Shown here: positions 31,911 through 42,868 of the stretch, piece after piece
How positions within the stretch are numbered: the stretch's first letter is position 1
Layout: each line of letters starts with the position of its first letter
Origin: an uncultured Campylobacter sp.
GTDB taxonomy: Bacteria; Campylobacterota; Campylobacteria; Campylobacterales; Campylobacteraceae
Assembly (NCBI RefSeq): GCF_938039245.1
Contig: NZ_CALHVN010000020.1
Span: 1 to 64,000, forward strand
Length of the DNA stretch: 64,000 nt
Direction of reading: 5' to 3'
Made by a program: the position numbers and the translations under genes
The notes under the pieces: model-generated
What the model was told of the DNA's origin: nothing
The model's database searches: none
The model's input: only the letters and a program-made list of their open reading frames with translations

Positions 31911-32066
31911 CGAGATGATTTTAAATGTTTTCTACGTCGCTACGCTCGTAGCTAAATAGAAGAAAATTTCGCCCCAAGGCTAGACCTCTGCTTGCAGTTG
32001 CAAGCAAAGAGAAGATAGTCTGTCGCAGGGCGAAATTTACGAAATCATTTAAAAGTGCTCGCGAGA
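31911..32066. repeat. Structured intergenic repeat, copy 1
   Basis: The outer arms TTTTAAATG (31919-31927) and CATTTAAAA (32046-32054) pair perfectly, as do the inner arms AAATTTCGCCC (31964-31974) and GGGCGAAATTT (32028-32038). Inside lie the core words CAAGGCTAGAC (31975-31985) and AGTCTGTCGCAG (32017-32028), and the apex carries its own hairpin GCTTGCA/TGCAAGC. The same core occurs at 62.2 kb with different, still complementary arms. It lies directly downstream of a minus-strand gene stop. Confidence 0.75.
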
Positions 32067-32081
32067 ACTTCGTTTTACGAT

Positions 32082-33638
32082 TTAGCCTATATTCTCTCCG
32101 GCTATCATACCAAACGTTAAGCAATCAGCTATCGCCACGCTACCTAAGCGGCTAGCTCCGTGTACGCCGCCCGTGATCTCGCCTGCTGCAAATAATCTTG
32201 GGATCGGCATCTCTGTTTGTAGAGAGATGACCTGGGCTTTGGTATTGATATCGATACCGCCCATAGTGTGGTGGAGTTTTGGCGTACCGCGCATAGCGTA
32301 GAAAGGAGCTTTAGAGATATCTACGCCGTTTGTAGTGGTTTTATCCATAGGTTTGCCAAAGTCCTCGTCTTTACCTGATTTAACGAAGCTATTGTATCTC
32401 TCGACTGTCTTTTTTAGCTCTGCGGCAGGGATTTTGTAAGCCGCCGCTAGTTCGTCTAGGGTTTCAAATTTCTTTAGTACGCCTGATTCCAGCGGTTTAG
32501 TGTAGTGCTCAGGTATGACCATATTTTTTACGCCCTCGCTATCGCAGAAGTTGATCGGATAGATATCTGCTTTTGCGTCGATTACTTTAAACATAGCTTG
32601 AGAGCGGGTGCGGCGGTCCGCTAGCTCGTTCATATAGCGTTTGCCGGTTCTTGGATCGACTGAAATTCCGTAGCGGAAGCTTCCGTTTACGTTAAACATA
32701 GAGCCAACGCCAAAGCCTTTTTCATCAGGGCATGCCCATGGACCAAACTGTATCCAGCTTAGCTGCACTGGAGTTGCGCCGATCCTAAACGCCTCTTTCA
32801 TAGCGCCTGCGGTTGCGCCCGGGTGGTTGGTGCTATCTGTGCTAGGTAGGATAGATGGATCTTGGACCTGTCTAAAGAATACGTCGCGGCAAAATCCGCC
32901 TGCTGCTAGTACTACGCCTTTTTTAGCTTTTATAGTCTTTTTAGTTCCGGTAGTGTTTTCGGCGTCGTCTTTTTGGCTCTTTGGATCAAATTTATAATCC
33001 TCTCTGATGATCACGCCGTCTACGCCGCCATCTTCGCCTAGGACGAATTCGTCAAATTTAGCTCTTTGTCTTAGCTCGCAGCCTTGTAGGTTTTTAAAGT
33101 ATTCTACCATCGGCTGAACGATACCAGATCCCGAGCCGTTAGCGGTTTGAAGCGATCTAGGTACGCTGTGTCCGCCTGCGTGAGTAACTTTATCTATGTA
33201 TTTAGCGCCGCATTTTAGAGTTAGTTTATATGCATCCTGCGCGCGAGTAGCGATGGTGTCGATGAGATCTACGTGGTTTAGGCCGCGGCCGGCTTTTAGG
33301 CAGTCTTTGATAAATAGCTCGTTGCTATCTTTGATGCCTTCGGCTTTTTGTTTGTCGCTATTTGGAACGGCAAATATGCCGCCGTTAATAACGGAGTTAC
33401 CGCCGACGCGTCCCATCTTTTCTAGGATTAGGACTTTATTGCCTTTTTCAGCTGCGGTGATACCGGCTGCAAGTCCTGCAAAACCGGAACCAACGATAAC
33501 TACGTCCCACTCTTCGTCAAATTTGACGTCTTTAGAGTTTACGGCTGCTTGCGCATTTACTCCGCCTAGAGCTAAAGCTCCGGCACCTACCATACTTAAC
33601 TTAACAAAATCTCTTCTTGAAACGTTTGAGTTTTTCAT
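32082..33638 (-). CDS. Tat-exported flavocytochrome c/fumarate reductase-type flavoprotein
   Basis: The 518-residue protein starts with a twin-arginine signal (SRRDFVKLSMVGAGALALGG) and then the FAD-binding VVIVGSGFAGLAAGITAAEKG region. RMGRVGGNS-type, HTMGGIDI and ITGGVHGASRLGSVAIADCL segments are typical of the flavocytochrome c family that reduces fumarate, urocanate or related enoates in the periplasm. No heme CXXCH motif is present, so electrons must come from a separate cytochrome. The substrate cannot be named from sequence. AGGAG lies before the ATG. Confidence 0.88.
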   Translation of the reverse strand: MKNSNVSRRDFVKLSMVGAGALALGGVNAQAAVNSKDVKFDEEWDVVIVGSGFAGLAAGITAAEKGNKVLILEKMGRVGGNSVINGGIFAVPNSDKQKAEGIKDSNELFIKDCLKAGRGLNHVDLIDTIATRAQDAYKLTLKCGAKYIDKVTHAGGHSVPRSLQTANGSGSGIVQPMVEYFKNLQGCELRQRAKFDEFVLGEDGGVDGVIIREDYKFDPKSQKDDAENTTGTKKTIKAKKGVVLAAGGFCRDVFFRQVQDPSILPSTDSTNHPGATAGAMKEAFRIGATPVQLSWIQFGPWACPDEKGFGVGSMFNVNGSFRYGISVDPRTGKRYMNELADRRTRSQAMFKVIDAKADIYPINFCDSEGVKNMVIPEHYTKPLESGVLKKFETLDELAAAYKIPAAELKKTVERYNSFVKSGKDEDFGKPMDKTTTNGVDISKAPFYAMRGTPKLHHTMGGIDINTKAQVISLQTEMPIPRLFAAGEITGGVHGASRLGSVAIADCLTFGMIAGENIG

Positions 33639-33750
33639 AGCTTCTCCTTAAATTTACTTAGCTATTACCTGTAAATCTTTAATTTACGACTCTACTCTAA
33701 ATACCTTTATTACTATTGGCGTCTTTGGCGTCCTCCTTGGATTAAATTTT

Positions 33751-33767
33751 AATCATATAGTATGATT
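33751..33767. promoter_or_regulatory. Perfect 7-3-7 inverted repeat upstream of the flavoprotein gene
   Basis: AATCATA and TATGATT flank TAG, about 110 bases upstream of the flavoprotein start. The region is AT-rich and promoter-like, so this could be an operator for a dimeric regulator. No regulator gene is adjacent. Confidence 0.4.
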
Positions 33768-33942
33768 ATATAACTTAGTTTTAAAATATAAGCTTAAATG
33801 AAGAAATAATTTATATTTTATTTGCTTGAATTTTGCTGAACATCTAAGATGCTCACGGTATTATAAATCGCTATTTAAAACAAGCTTTGATTTAAGGTAA
33901 TGTTTATGGCTGTATATATTTTCGGACCTGCTAAGTAGATTA

Positions 33943-33980
33943 AATTAAAAGAAAAGACCCCGAGCAAAGGTCGCTCGGGG
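33943..33980 (-). terminator. Rho-independent terminator of the S-layer gene
   Basis: CCCCGAGC (33958-33965) and GCTCGGGG (33973-33980) form an eight-pair GC stem with a seven-base loop. On the minus strand it is followed by CTTTTCTTTTAATTT. It lies 20 bases past the S-layer stop. Confidence 0.85.
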
Positions 33981-33999
33981 AATGGGGATAAAAACTATA

Positions 34000-36900
34000 T
34001 CAACCGCCGAACTGAACGTCGTCGATAGTGATAGTTCCAGTTTTTGGATCTACGGTGTATTTTAGAGAGTCTAAGTTTACGCCCGCAAGTCTAACTATAG
34101 TATCCTCTTGCCCTATGGCATTGCTACCGTTGTATGCTACGGCTTTCTTATCATAGACCAAATAGGTGTCTCCTCTCCATGAGAAAGCATATAGTCTGTC
34201 GTTGTGAGCATCGTAGTTACCGTCTGCTCTGATGTTTCTGACATAACCCATAATTACGTTATCGGACGTAGTCAAGGTGCTGTTTGCATCTGCATACTTA
34301 TTAAAATAAGTAGGAGTAGAGGTCCAATACGTAGTATCGTTACCCCATAGTTTATTGCTAGATATAGCGTGATTTACCGCCTGTATCAAAGTATCCATAC
34401 CGGCTACGCTCGTCAAGTCCGTGAGTTTAGAATTTACGGTAACCTTGATAGCGTTGTGCGCGTCATAAAAGCTCTGGTCGCTAGCGCCTATACCGCCGGT
34501 ATATTTATCGCTATTCGTAGCAGTATCTACTATGATGCTCTTTTTGAGGTTATTTGCCGTGATAGCGCCCGCATTTGCCGACTTCGTACCGGCTACGCCA
34601 GAGTTTTGGATGACGACGGTACCGTTTGTTCCAAGTACAGGGTTGCCGGTTGTTTGTATGCCGCCACCAGCTGTATTATTAACGTCATTATATGTTTTGC
34701 TGTATAGCTCGTTGTTAACAAATTTATTTGCAGTAGAACTATATAGTTTATTGTCTTTAACTAGCTGGCCTGATGGCGGTACCGTAAGACCCAAGTCGTG
34801 GTCGGCATAGTAATTTACCGTAGCGCCGCTACTATTTTCAGCCGTGAAAGAATCCCAACTTCCACCGATACGCGGCGGAGTACCAGGCGTGGCTCCTTCA
34901 TGCCAGCCGGTACCTATAGTATATGTAGCTTGGCTAACAGGAGTTGGGGTAGCCGTCACAGCCGCTTTGCCTGGTTCATAAAACGGACTGGTAGAATTAT
35001 TAAAGCCGTAGTTGGTACTATTGGTCGTCGATCCCCACGGATTAGAGGAGATATTTTTACCTGCCGCAGATGTCGTACTGTCTCCGGTTTGCCAAGAGAA
35101 ATCTCCGTGATTAGCCTGATATACGTATCTATCGCCGCCGACGTGTCCGCCCGCAGCAAGAGAGTCGTTGAGCTTTTCTTCAAAGCTTGCAGTACCGGTA
35201 GGAGTTTTATAGCCGTTTACCGTACTAGTAGAGTTGCCCGAAGTAGTACCAGTGATCGTAAGCGGAGGCGTGGTGTTATCCGCTGGAGCCGTGCTATTGT
35301 TTACGGCTTTAAACGTTTGACCGTGATCCGATGCAGAAGTAGAAGCGCCAGGATGGTTACCTGTATAGAACTGAACCTTGTCGCTACCGTAGTTAGTTTC
35401 AGCTCCCCAGTTTGCATCTTTACCGTCTGAATCCGGGTCTTTTGGATCATAGCCGTGAGCGAAGTAGTCGGCTAGCTTGATCTTATCGCCCGCTTCGATA
35501 TTTTTGATAGTTACGATTTTATTTACACTAGCGTTAGTCTTTGATCTACTTACGTCAAACACGTCGCGACCTCTACCGCCGTCGATGACGATCTCGGTGT
35601 CATTGGCTAGCTTACCAGTATGGATGATATCGTCGCCGTCCCCTAGCTCTACATTTAGACGCTTGATACCGTCCGGATTTGCCGCTACGTTAGTGGCCAT
35701 ATTATCTCCTAGAAGCACTACGTCGTTACCTTGAGTACCTTTGATAAGAGATAACTTGGTATGGTCGGTAGCCCCCATCTCGCTCTTGGTTCTTACCATA
35801 TCAGTAGAGTTTTCGCCACCGATACGCTTCGTACTATAGAAAGTCGGCACATCGTCACTGGTAACGCCGTCATTAGCTCCGACCGCGGCACGAGCACCCC
35901 ACTCAGGTAATGTAGACGTAGCTTTGAAGTTGTCTGCAGCTGCAGAAGCTTGGTTATCGTAGAAAGGATTTTTTAGGCTACCATGACTAGTTGCGCCGAA
36001 ACCGAATTTGTTATTATCAAAATCGCGTGCATTGTGATATGAACCATAATTCTGTTGCAAACTACTACCGTAAGTGGTGGTAACATTCGTAGAAAATTTA
36101 ACGCCCGATAAATTTACGAAAGACGTAGAACCGGCTTTCACTCCGCTTAGATCCAATGTTTCCAGTACGGATGGATCAGCTGAATTGTACTTGCCGTTAA
36201 GGACTAAATTTACGTCCTCGCCTTTCATAGTAAAGGTTTTTAGATCCTTCGGAGAGTGAGAGCCGTCGTCAAATTTAACATAGACGTTCGTTTTATCGCT
36301 ACCCGTTTGGACGCCTTTAGCCTCTAGGCTAGCAGAGTTTTGGTTAGCTCTTTGACCGCCGAAGTTGGCCTTTATAGTGTTTGTCGTAGCATACATGTAT
36401 AATTTAGAAGCGTCGGTTTCTAGTGTGCCGTCTATCTTGTCGCTAAAATATGTAGGAGTAGTAAATACGCCTGCTTTAAATTTGATATTTTGACCGAAAA
36501 GCTCGCCTACGTGATAGGTACCTGCTATCTGAGATAGGTCGACGGTATTGTTTATAGTTTTGTCGTTACCGATTCTTCCTACGGCATCGGCATAGACTTG
36601 GTTATTTCCGGGTACGTATGTATACTGACCGCCGCCGCTTGCTAGGCTCACGTTGCCTCTTGCGTTACCCGCGTTTATATCGATGTCTCTAGCTATGACG
36701 TTGCCTATTAGTAGGTTGGTTATGTTATTTCCGTGAACCTTAAACGTACCATCGGTGATGACGGAGTTTTTAGCGCCAGTTGCGCCGTATGCATAGTTTA
36801 TCTGGGTGTTAACGGTAGTGCTATGATAATCGACATAGTGGCTAGCCATAGTAGCGTCGGTACCTTGATCCATACCGTTTGTTATCTCTACTTGACCTTG

Positions 36901-39315
36901 CATGTTATCTAGGCTTACGTCTATGCTACCTTTGGTAAAGATACCCTTGTTTGCCTTAAACGCGCTTAGATTCTTAGCCGTTATACCGATGGCTTGAGTA
37001 GCTACCGCAGCTGTCGGAGTAGTATCGTTGTCGGCCTTGCCTAGGATATTATTTGTAAAATACACTTTACCTGTTTTTATGTTGTTATCGGCTAGACCGT
37101 TTGCGTTAATCTGCTGGATAGCCTCGAATTTCCTATCGTCGATAGCCTCAAAATTCGTATCGGTGTTGATATTAAACACTTTTAGCTTTTCAAGGAAGGT
37201 GGCGTCAACGTTGCTTAGGATATTTGACTTTGAGTTTATGGTTAGCTTGTCAAATGCGCCGCTAAGGTCTCTTTGGTTTGCACCAGCAGTAGTGCTAAGA
37301 TCGGCTAGAGCTACATTAGTTATGCTTATGCCGGTAGTATTTGCATGGGAGTTACCTAAAGTACCCGGAGAGTTGAAATTTACGGTTATATCTTTAGCTC
37401 TAGGGGCGATGATGCCTATGCCTTCATTTGCATGCATTCTATGAGAGTTTACCCAGTCGCCCGCTATCTTTTGTGCATACACGTTTTTACCGATATTTAC
37501 GGTTACTTTTTCGCTCTCGTCGGCAGATACGTATGCAGTTACCTTGCTTCTTAGACCAGGAACGGTAGGGTTTATGATAGCTTCGCCTACAGGATTTCTA
37601 GGATCTATGGTGTTTTCTACATTGATGTTTTCTAGATAGCCGTTTGTAAACTGCGTAGTACCATAAGGGCCGCTAGCAATAACGGGGTTGCCGCTCTCGT
37701 CAAGGGCCGGTTTATCTACGGTAACGCTTTTTATAGACGAATTTACTACTTTTAGATTGTCTTTAAATTTGCTTGTATATAGATGAGTGACGTCTGAGCC
37801 GGTAAAATCTGCTGTAGCGGTGCTGTTGGTTACGCCGGTATCCACTTTCTCGATGCCGACTTTTTCTACATTTTTGATGTTAAATCTATTTTCGTTGGCT
37901 TTTAGATGTTTTACGATCACTTCGTCGTTACCCGCTCCGCCGTCTATCTCGAAGTACGGTCTAGCATCCGCGGCTCTAACGTCTTCAAAGTCTAATTTTA
38001 TGACGTCTTTACTGCTACCGCCTTTGATAACGCTAGTAGCGCCGGAAGGAGTAGTAGCTAAAGCCTTGTAAGTATAATCAAGAGTGGCCGTAAAGGCTGA
38101 TGCGTCGAATTTTTCTATGCGGTCGCTTTCGGCTTTTACCGTTAGGTCGGTGTTGCCTTTTACGGTTATGTTTTTATAGTGGTTTCCCGTACCTGCGCCG
38201 GATTTTATAGTTACGTTACTCTTCTCGCCCTTGGTAGAGATGTTTAGATTTTCGATATTAGGGATATTGATACCCGCATCGTCGCTTCCTGTTACGCCGG
38301 TGATAGCATATTTGTGTAAATTTACCTTATCTAGGGTTAAATTTTGAGTATCGTTAACGCCAGCGATAGTGCTTGAGTTGTAGTCTAGCTTAAAGCCGTC
38401 GGCGGCGTTGCTAGTTACGTTTTGGAGGCTAATGTCCACGATATTTTGCGGATTTAGTAAATTTAAACCATTTTGGCTATCTAGGGTTACTTTTTTAAGA
38501 CCCTCTATGCCTCGCGCGTTAAAGGTCTTAGCTGTAGGCGCCGTAGAGGTTAAATTTAGGTTATCGATATGCTTGATATAGCCGGTAGTCATGCCGTTAA
38601 AGCTATCGTTTACTCTAACGTTTAGAGTGTTTTCTCCGCCGCCGCCGTCTATCTTATCGGTAGGTTTTAAAGTAGCGTTACTTACGACGCTGTCGGCTAC
38701 GGCGTTAAATATATCCTGACCCACGCTTCCTAGTATTTCGTTTGAATCCGTACTTAGGTTATGTACGGTAGAGGCTGCTAACGCGTCTATCCTAGCTTTT
38801 TGCTCATCTAGGTTGGTAGCCGTAGTAGTTTTTATAATCTCCTGAAACTCTCTGTAATCATAGTCTCCGGAGAGGTCTTGCCTAATATCGGCGATCTTTT
38901 GCGCCATATAAGAGGCTACCTCTGTTTTGTTGGCAAATACCGCCGCCGCTACCGGGTCTGCGGCTCTAGCCTCTGCAGAAGTGGCTACCTCAAATAGTTT
39001 AACTAGAGTATCTCCTCTGCTGTGACCTGCGTCTAGGTGTCTAACCCATGCGTTGATACCGTCCGGGTCTCTTACATAGTCTTTACCTAGGATGTTTTTG
39101 TAGATGAGCTCTACATAGCCTCTGTTTGTGCTTATGTCTATACCTAGACTAGCATAATAAGGCGCCGTAGCCGGAGATGCTAGCATCTCGTTGGCTATCT
39201 GAGCCTGCGTTTTAGTCGCGCCTGCGGCTACCCACGCTCTAAAGCCGTCGCCTTCCGGGGCTCTGTTAAATAACGCAACGTAAAGCTGCGCTACTTGGGC
39301 TTGTGTTACTGCCAT
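34000..39315 (-). CDS. S-layer-RTX protein, 1771 aa
   Basis: The N-terminus (about 1-130) is a DUF4214-type region with repeated units (VALFNRAPEGDGFRAWV, YKNILGKDYVRDPDGINAWV). The large body is Thr-, Asn-, Asp- and Val-rich with almost no cysteine, as in S-layer proteins. Calcium-binding RTX-like turns occur near 457 (GGAGNDEV) and about 1220-1265 (GDGDD, GGRGRDVFD). There is no N-terminal signal, and the end (DPKTGTITIDDVQFGG) fits type I secretion. C. rectus S-layer (Crs) is of this class but shorter. AAGGAG precedes the ATG. Confidence 0.88.
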   Translation of the reverse strand: MAVTQAQVAQLYVALFNRAPEGDGFRAWVAAGATKTQAQIANEMLASPATAPYYASLGIDISTNRGYVELIYKNILGKDYVRDPDGINAWVRHLDAGHSRGDTLVKLFEVATSAEARAADPVAAAVFANKTEVASYMAQKIADIRQDLSGDYDYREFQEIIKTTTATNLDEQKARIDALAASTVHNLSTDSNEILGSVGQDIFNAVADSVVSNATLKPTDKIDGGGGENTLNVRVNDSFNGMTTGYIKHIDNLNLTSTAPTAKTFNARGIEGLKKVTLDSQNGLNLLNPQNIVDISLQNVTSNAADGFKLDYNSSTIAGVNDTQNLTLDKVNLHKYAITGVTGSDDAGINIPNIENLNISTKGEKSNVTIKSGAGTGNHYKNITVKGNTDLTVKAESDRIEKFDASAFTATLDYTYKALATTPSGATSVIKGGSSKDVIKLDFEDVRAADARPYFEIDGGAGNDEVIVKHLKANENRFNIKNVEKVGIEKVDTGVTNSTATADFTGSDVTHLYTSKFKDNLKVVNSSIKSVTVDKPALDESGNPVIASGPYGTTQFTNGYLENINVENTIDPRNPVGEAIINPTVPGLRSKVTAYVSADESEKVTVNIGKNVYAQKIAGDWVNSHRMHANEGIGIIAPRAKDITVNFNSPGTLGNSHANTTGISITNVALADLSTTAGANQRDLSGAFDKLTINSKSNILSNVDATFLEKLKVFNINTDTNFEAIDDRKFEAIQQINANGLADNNIKTGKVYFTNNILGKADNDTTPTAAVATQAIGITAKNLSAFKANKGIFTKGSIDVSLDNMQGQVEITNGMDQGTDATMASHYVDYHSTTVNTQINYAYGATGAKNSVITDGTFKVHGNNITNLLIGNVIARDIDINAGNARGNVSLASGGGQYTYVPGNNQVYADAVGRIGNDKTINNTVDLSQIAGTYHVGELFGQNIKFKAGVFTTPTYFSDKIDGTLETDASKLYMYATTNTIKANFGGQRANQNSASLEAKGVQTGSDKTNVYVKFDDGSHSPKDLKTFTMKGEDVNLVLNGKYNSADPSVLETLDLSGVKAGSTSFVNLSGVKFSTNVTTTYGSSLQQNYGSYHNARDFDNNKFGFGATSHGSLKNPFYDNQASAAADNFKATSTLPEWGARAAVGANDGVTSDDVPTFYSTKRIGGENSTDMVRTKSEMGATDHTKLSLIKGTQGNDVVLLGDNMATNVAANPDGIKRLNVELGDGDDIIHTGKLANDTEIVIDGGRGRDVFDVSRSKTNASVNKIVTIKNIEAGDKIKLADYFAHGYDPKDPDSDGKDANWGAETNYGSDKVQFYTGNHPGASTSASDHGQTFKAVNNSTAPADNTTPPLTITGTTSGNSTSTVNGYKTPTGTASFEEKLNDSLAAGGHVGGDRYVYQANHGDFSWQTGDSTTSAAGKNISSNPWGSTTNSTNYGFNNSTSPFYEPGKAAVTATPTPVSQATYTIGTGWHEGATPGTPPRIGGSWDSFTAENSSGATVNYYADHDLGLTVPPSGQLVKDNKLYSSTANKFVNNELYSKTYNDVNNTAGGGIQTTGNPVLGTNGTVVIQNSGVAGTKSANAGAITANNLKKSIIVDTATNSDKYTGGIGASDQSFYDAHNAIKVTVNSKLTDLTSVAGMDTLIQAVNHAISSNKLWGNDTTYWTSTPTYFNKYADANSTLTTSDNVIMGYVRNIRADGNYDAHNDRLYAFSWRGDTYLVYDKKAVAYNGSNAIGQEDTIVRLAGVNLDSLKYTVDPKTGTITIDDVQFGG

Positions 39316-39372
39316 TAAGGACTCCTTTATAAAATTACTTGATGTTTTTAGTGTTCTATTTACAGAAAACTA

Positions 39373-39400
39373 TCGCCAATTATACCATAATTTTTATAAA
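39373..39400 (-). promoter_or_regulatory. Promoter of the S-layer gene
   Basis: On the minus strand the sequence reads TATGGTATAAT, an extended -10 with TATAAT at 39384-39379, about 65 bases before the start codon. The -35 region is T/A-rich without a clear hexamer, as usual for Campylobacter sigma-70 promoters. A long 5' leader is predicted. Confidence 0.6.
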
Positions 39401-40014
39401 ATGAAGGGAAGCGTTTTTTAATTTAGTTAAGCGATCGCTACAAAAAACAATAATGTTCAAGGTGTATAAATAAAATTTTTGTTTCATGTTGCGGCCGTAG
39501 CAGCGTTAAATTTACCAATAATTTTTTGGCAATGCTTAGCCTGATTTTTAGAAACTTGATGTATAGATTTGCCGCATTTAAATATTTTGTGGAGCTTTTT
39601 AGCGGCTAATAAACAAAGATGTCGCTAGGCTGCCGGCTTGCTAAATTTACCATTTAAGCCGTATAAGCACGGTAGTAAGCAAATGCGCACCTATAGCTAT
39701 CTCATGGATTTTTTAGAGCCTAAAATTTAAGCCGTATATAATAAAAGACTAGAATTTTACCGTATTTGTCAGTTTTTAAAGAGCGTATCGGTTCTTAAGC
39801 CGATTTTGTTTAACATGGTTTATTTAAAAGCGAATAGTTTGGTCACGCTAGAAATCATACTAAGAAATTCTAAAATTTAGCCCTATTTAGTAGTATCAAT
39901 AGCTCGCTTTTCTTTTTAAGCTAACCATAAGTGAAATTACTACATAAATATGTTGTATACGTATTTTGAGGGCTTAAGGAAAGTCCATAAATTGGGGGTA
40001 TATTTTAGGTGGAA
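39401..40014. other. AT-rich spacer between S-layer gene and tRNA-Arg
   Basis: No coding frame, RNA gene or terminator is convincing. The word ATTTAAGCCGTATA occurs twice (near 39653 and 39727). The spacer may hold upstream control of the S-layer gene. Confidence 0.5.
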
Positions 40015-40091
40015 TGGTGTCCCCAGCGAGATTCGAACTCACGGCCTCAGAATTAGGAATTCTGCGCTCTATCCAGCTGAGCTATGAGGAC
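40015..40091 (-). tRNA. tRNA-Arg(CCT)
   Basis: A complete cloverleaf of 77 bases with encoded CCA. The acceptor GTCCTCA pairs with TGGGGAC (one G-T pair), the anticodon loop is TTCCTAA with anticodon CCT, and the T-loop is TTCGAAT. It follows the fusA terminator in the transcription direction. Confidence 0.95.
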
Positions 40092-40141
40092 ATACAGGTA
40101 ATAAATCAACTAAATTTAACAGCTTGTCAAATTTTATTATA

Positions 40142-40186
40142 TAAAAACACGACTTGCCCCAACTACGAGAAGTTGCTGGCAGTCGT
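40142..40186 (-). terminator. Terminator after fusA
   Basis: ACGACT (40149-40154) pairs with AGTCGT (40181-40186), with further GCC/GGC and CAACT/AGTTG pairs inside. On the minus strand a GTTTTTATAT run follows. It ends the rpsL-rpsG-fusA transcript. Confidence 0.8.
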
Positions 40187-40231
40187 TTAACTAAATTCAA
40201 GGCGAGGACTCGCATCCCCGCCAAATTCGGC

Positions 40232-42310
40232 TTAGCCGTTTCTTTTCTTGATAATCTCTTCGCTGACGTTCTTTGGAACTTCCTCATAGTGGTCAAATTC
40301 CATAGAATAAGTAGCGCGACCTTGCGTCATAGAGCGAAGGTCAGTAGAGTAACCAAACATCTGAGCTAGCGGGCAGAAAGCAGTGATGATCTTGCTTCCG
40401 TTTCGCTCGTCCATAGAGTTTACTTGACCGCGACGTTTGTTTAAGTCGCCGATAACGTCACCCATATAGTCCTCAGGCGTCTCAACCTCAACCTTCATCA
40501 TAGGCTCAAGGATAACCGCACCCGCTTTTCTAGCGCCCTCTTTGAAACCCATAGAAGCAGCTAGTTTAAATGCCATTTCAGACGAGTCAACTTCGTGGTA
40601 GCTACCGTCAAATAGGGTAACTTTAACGTCCTCGACCGGATAACCGGCAAGCACGCCGCTTTGTAGCGCCTCTTTGCAGCCTTTTTCAACCGCTGGGATA
40701 TACTCTTTAGGAACTACGCCGCCTTTAATATCGTTAACGAACTCAAATCCGCTAGCCGCAGGTAGCGGCTCAAGGCGCAAGAACACGTGTCCGTACTGAC
40801 CGCGACCACCTGATTGTTTAGCGTATTTATACTCTTGCTCGACTGTTTTGCGGATGGTCTCGCGGTATGCGACTTGCGGTTGACCTACTTCGGCATCGAC
40901 TTTAAATTCGCGTAGCATTCTATCTACGATGATCTCAAGATGAAGCTCGCCCATACCGCTGATGATGGTTTGACCGCTCTCTTCGTCGGTGCCCACTCTA
41001 AAGCTTGGGTCTTCTTGAGCTAGTTTTTGAAGCGCGATAGCCATTTTTTCTTGATCGGCTTTAGTTTTTGGCTCGACGGCAACACTGATAACCGGCTCAG
41101 GGAAGTCCATCTTCTCAAGGATAACCTTGTCTTTTTCGCTCGCGAGCGTATCGCCGGTTAGGGTATTTTTTAGACCTACGACCGCGCCGATCTCGCCTGC
41201 GTGAAGAATCGAAATTTCCTCGCGTTTGTTTGAGTGCATTTTTAGCAAGCGACCGATTCTTTCTTTATTATCCTGAACGGTGTTGTAAGCATAGCTACCG
41301 CTCTCAAGGCTACCGCGATAAACACGGATAAAGGTAAGCTGCCCGACGAACGGGTCGGTCATAATCTTAAACGCAAGAGCTGCAAATTCGCCGTTATCGG
41401 TGCTTTCTACAGTTACTTCGCTACCGTCTTCATAAACGCCCTTAATCGCCTCGATCTCATCCGGTGCAGGCAAATATGCTACGACCGCGTCAAGTAGGGG
41501 CTGGATGCCTTTATTTTTAAATGCCGTTCCGCAAAGCATAGGAGTTATCGTCATTCTTAAGCAACCCGCTTTGATACCTTTTTTGATCTCTTCTTCGCTT
41601 AGCTCCTCGCCTGAGAAAAATTTCTCCATCAAGCTATCATCGGTTTCAGAAACCGCTTCGATTAACTTAGTGCGGTACTCTTCTGCCTTTTCTTTTACTT
41701 CCGCCGGGATCTCTATCTCTTTATAATCAGTCGGCTTTTTGTCGTCTTCCCAAACGTAAGCTTTCATTTTAACCAAATCGACTACGCCTCTAAAGTTATC
41801 CTCTGCGCCGATAGGAATTTGAATAGGCACCGGATTTGCTTTTAGGCGGTTTCTGATTTGAGACTCGACGTTATAAAAATTTGCGCCGATTCTATCCATT
41901 TTATTTACGAAAACGATTCTTGGGACGTGATACTTATTTGCTTGTCTCCAAACGGTCTCAGACTGAGGCTGTACGCCGCCGACTGAGCAAAATACCGAAA
42001 CGGCGCCATCAAGAACGCGCATAGAACGCTCGACTTCGATAGTAAAGTCGACGTGGCCCGGAGTGTCGATCAAATTTATCTGGTGATCTTTCCAAAAGCA
42101 AGTGGTCGCCGCAGACGTAATCGTAATGCCGCGCTCTTTTTCTTGCTCCATCCAGTCCATCGTAGCAGCACCGTCGTGAACCTCGCCGATCTTGTGGCTC
42201 ATACCCGTAAAGAACAAAATTCTTTCGCTGGTCGTAGTTTTACCGGCATCGATGTGAGCAGCGATACCGATGTTTCTAACCATATGTAAAGGGGTTTTTC
42301 TATCTGCCAT
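40232..42310 (-). CDS. fusA: Elongation factor G
   Basis: The 692-residue GTPase has the P-loop AHIDAGKTT, the DTPGHVDF switch II element, NKMDR, and domains II to V with the conserved [20 protein letters not shown] segment. It drives tRNA and mRNA translocation on the ribosome. The length is normal. GGAGG lies five bases before the ATG. It follows rpsG by 12 bases, the standard str-operon order, and tuf is located elsewhere. Confidence 0.98.
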   Translation of the reverse strand: MADRKTPLHMVRNIGIAAHIDAGKTTTSERILFFTGMSHKIGEVHDGAATMDWMEQEKERGITITSAATTCFWKDHQINLIDTPGHVDFTIEVERSMRVLDGAVSVFCSVGGVQPQSETVWRQANKYHVPRIVFVNKMDRIGANFYNVESQIRNRLKANPVPIQIPIGAEDNFRGVVDLVKMKAYVWEDDKKPTDYKEIEIPAEVKEKAEEYRTKLIEAVSETDDSLMEKFFSGEELSEEEIKKGIKAGCLRMTITPMLCGTAFKNKGIQPLLDAVVAYLPAPDEIEAIKGVYEDGSEVTVESTDNGEFAALAFKIMTDPFVGQLTFIRVYRGSLESGSYAYNTVQDNKERIGRLLKMHSNKREEISILHAGEIGAVVGLKNTLTGDTLASEKDKVILEKMDFPEPVISVAVEPKTKADQEKMAIALQKLAQEDPSFRVGTDEESGQTIISGMGELHLEIIVDRMLREFKVDAEVGQPQVAYRETIRKTVEQEYKYAKQSGGRGQYGHVFLRLEPLPAASGFEFVNDIKGGVVPKEYIPAVEKGCKEALQSGVLAGYPVEDVKVTLFDGSYHEVDSSEMAFKLAASMGFKEGARKAGAVILEPMMKVEVETPEDYMGDVIGDLNKRRGQVNSMDERNGSKIITAFCPLAQMFGYSTDLRSMTQGRATYSMEFDHYEEVPKNVSEEIIKKRNG

Positions 42311-42322
42311 ACCAGCCTCCTC

Positions 42323-42805
<483 letters not shown>

Positions 42806-42868
42806 TCAAATTTTATAAATTTTACTCAAACCTATGCCGCTAATGGCATGGTCTGCGAACCTAATTTT

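Noticed and set aside
34000..39315. Many 60-200-codon frames opposite the S-layer, rpoB, rpoC and tape-measure genes
   Set aside because: They are shadows of long, well-supported genes and show no independent ribosome sites or domains.
34000..40014. C. fetus-type sap inversion system at the S-layer locus
   Set aside because: There is only one S-layer gene, no second homologous cassette, no shared 5' repeat and no sap export genes in the window.
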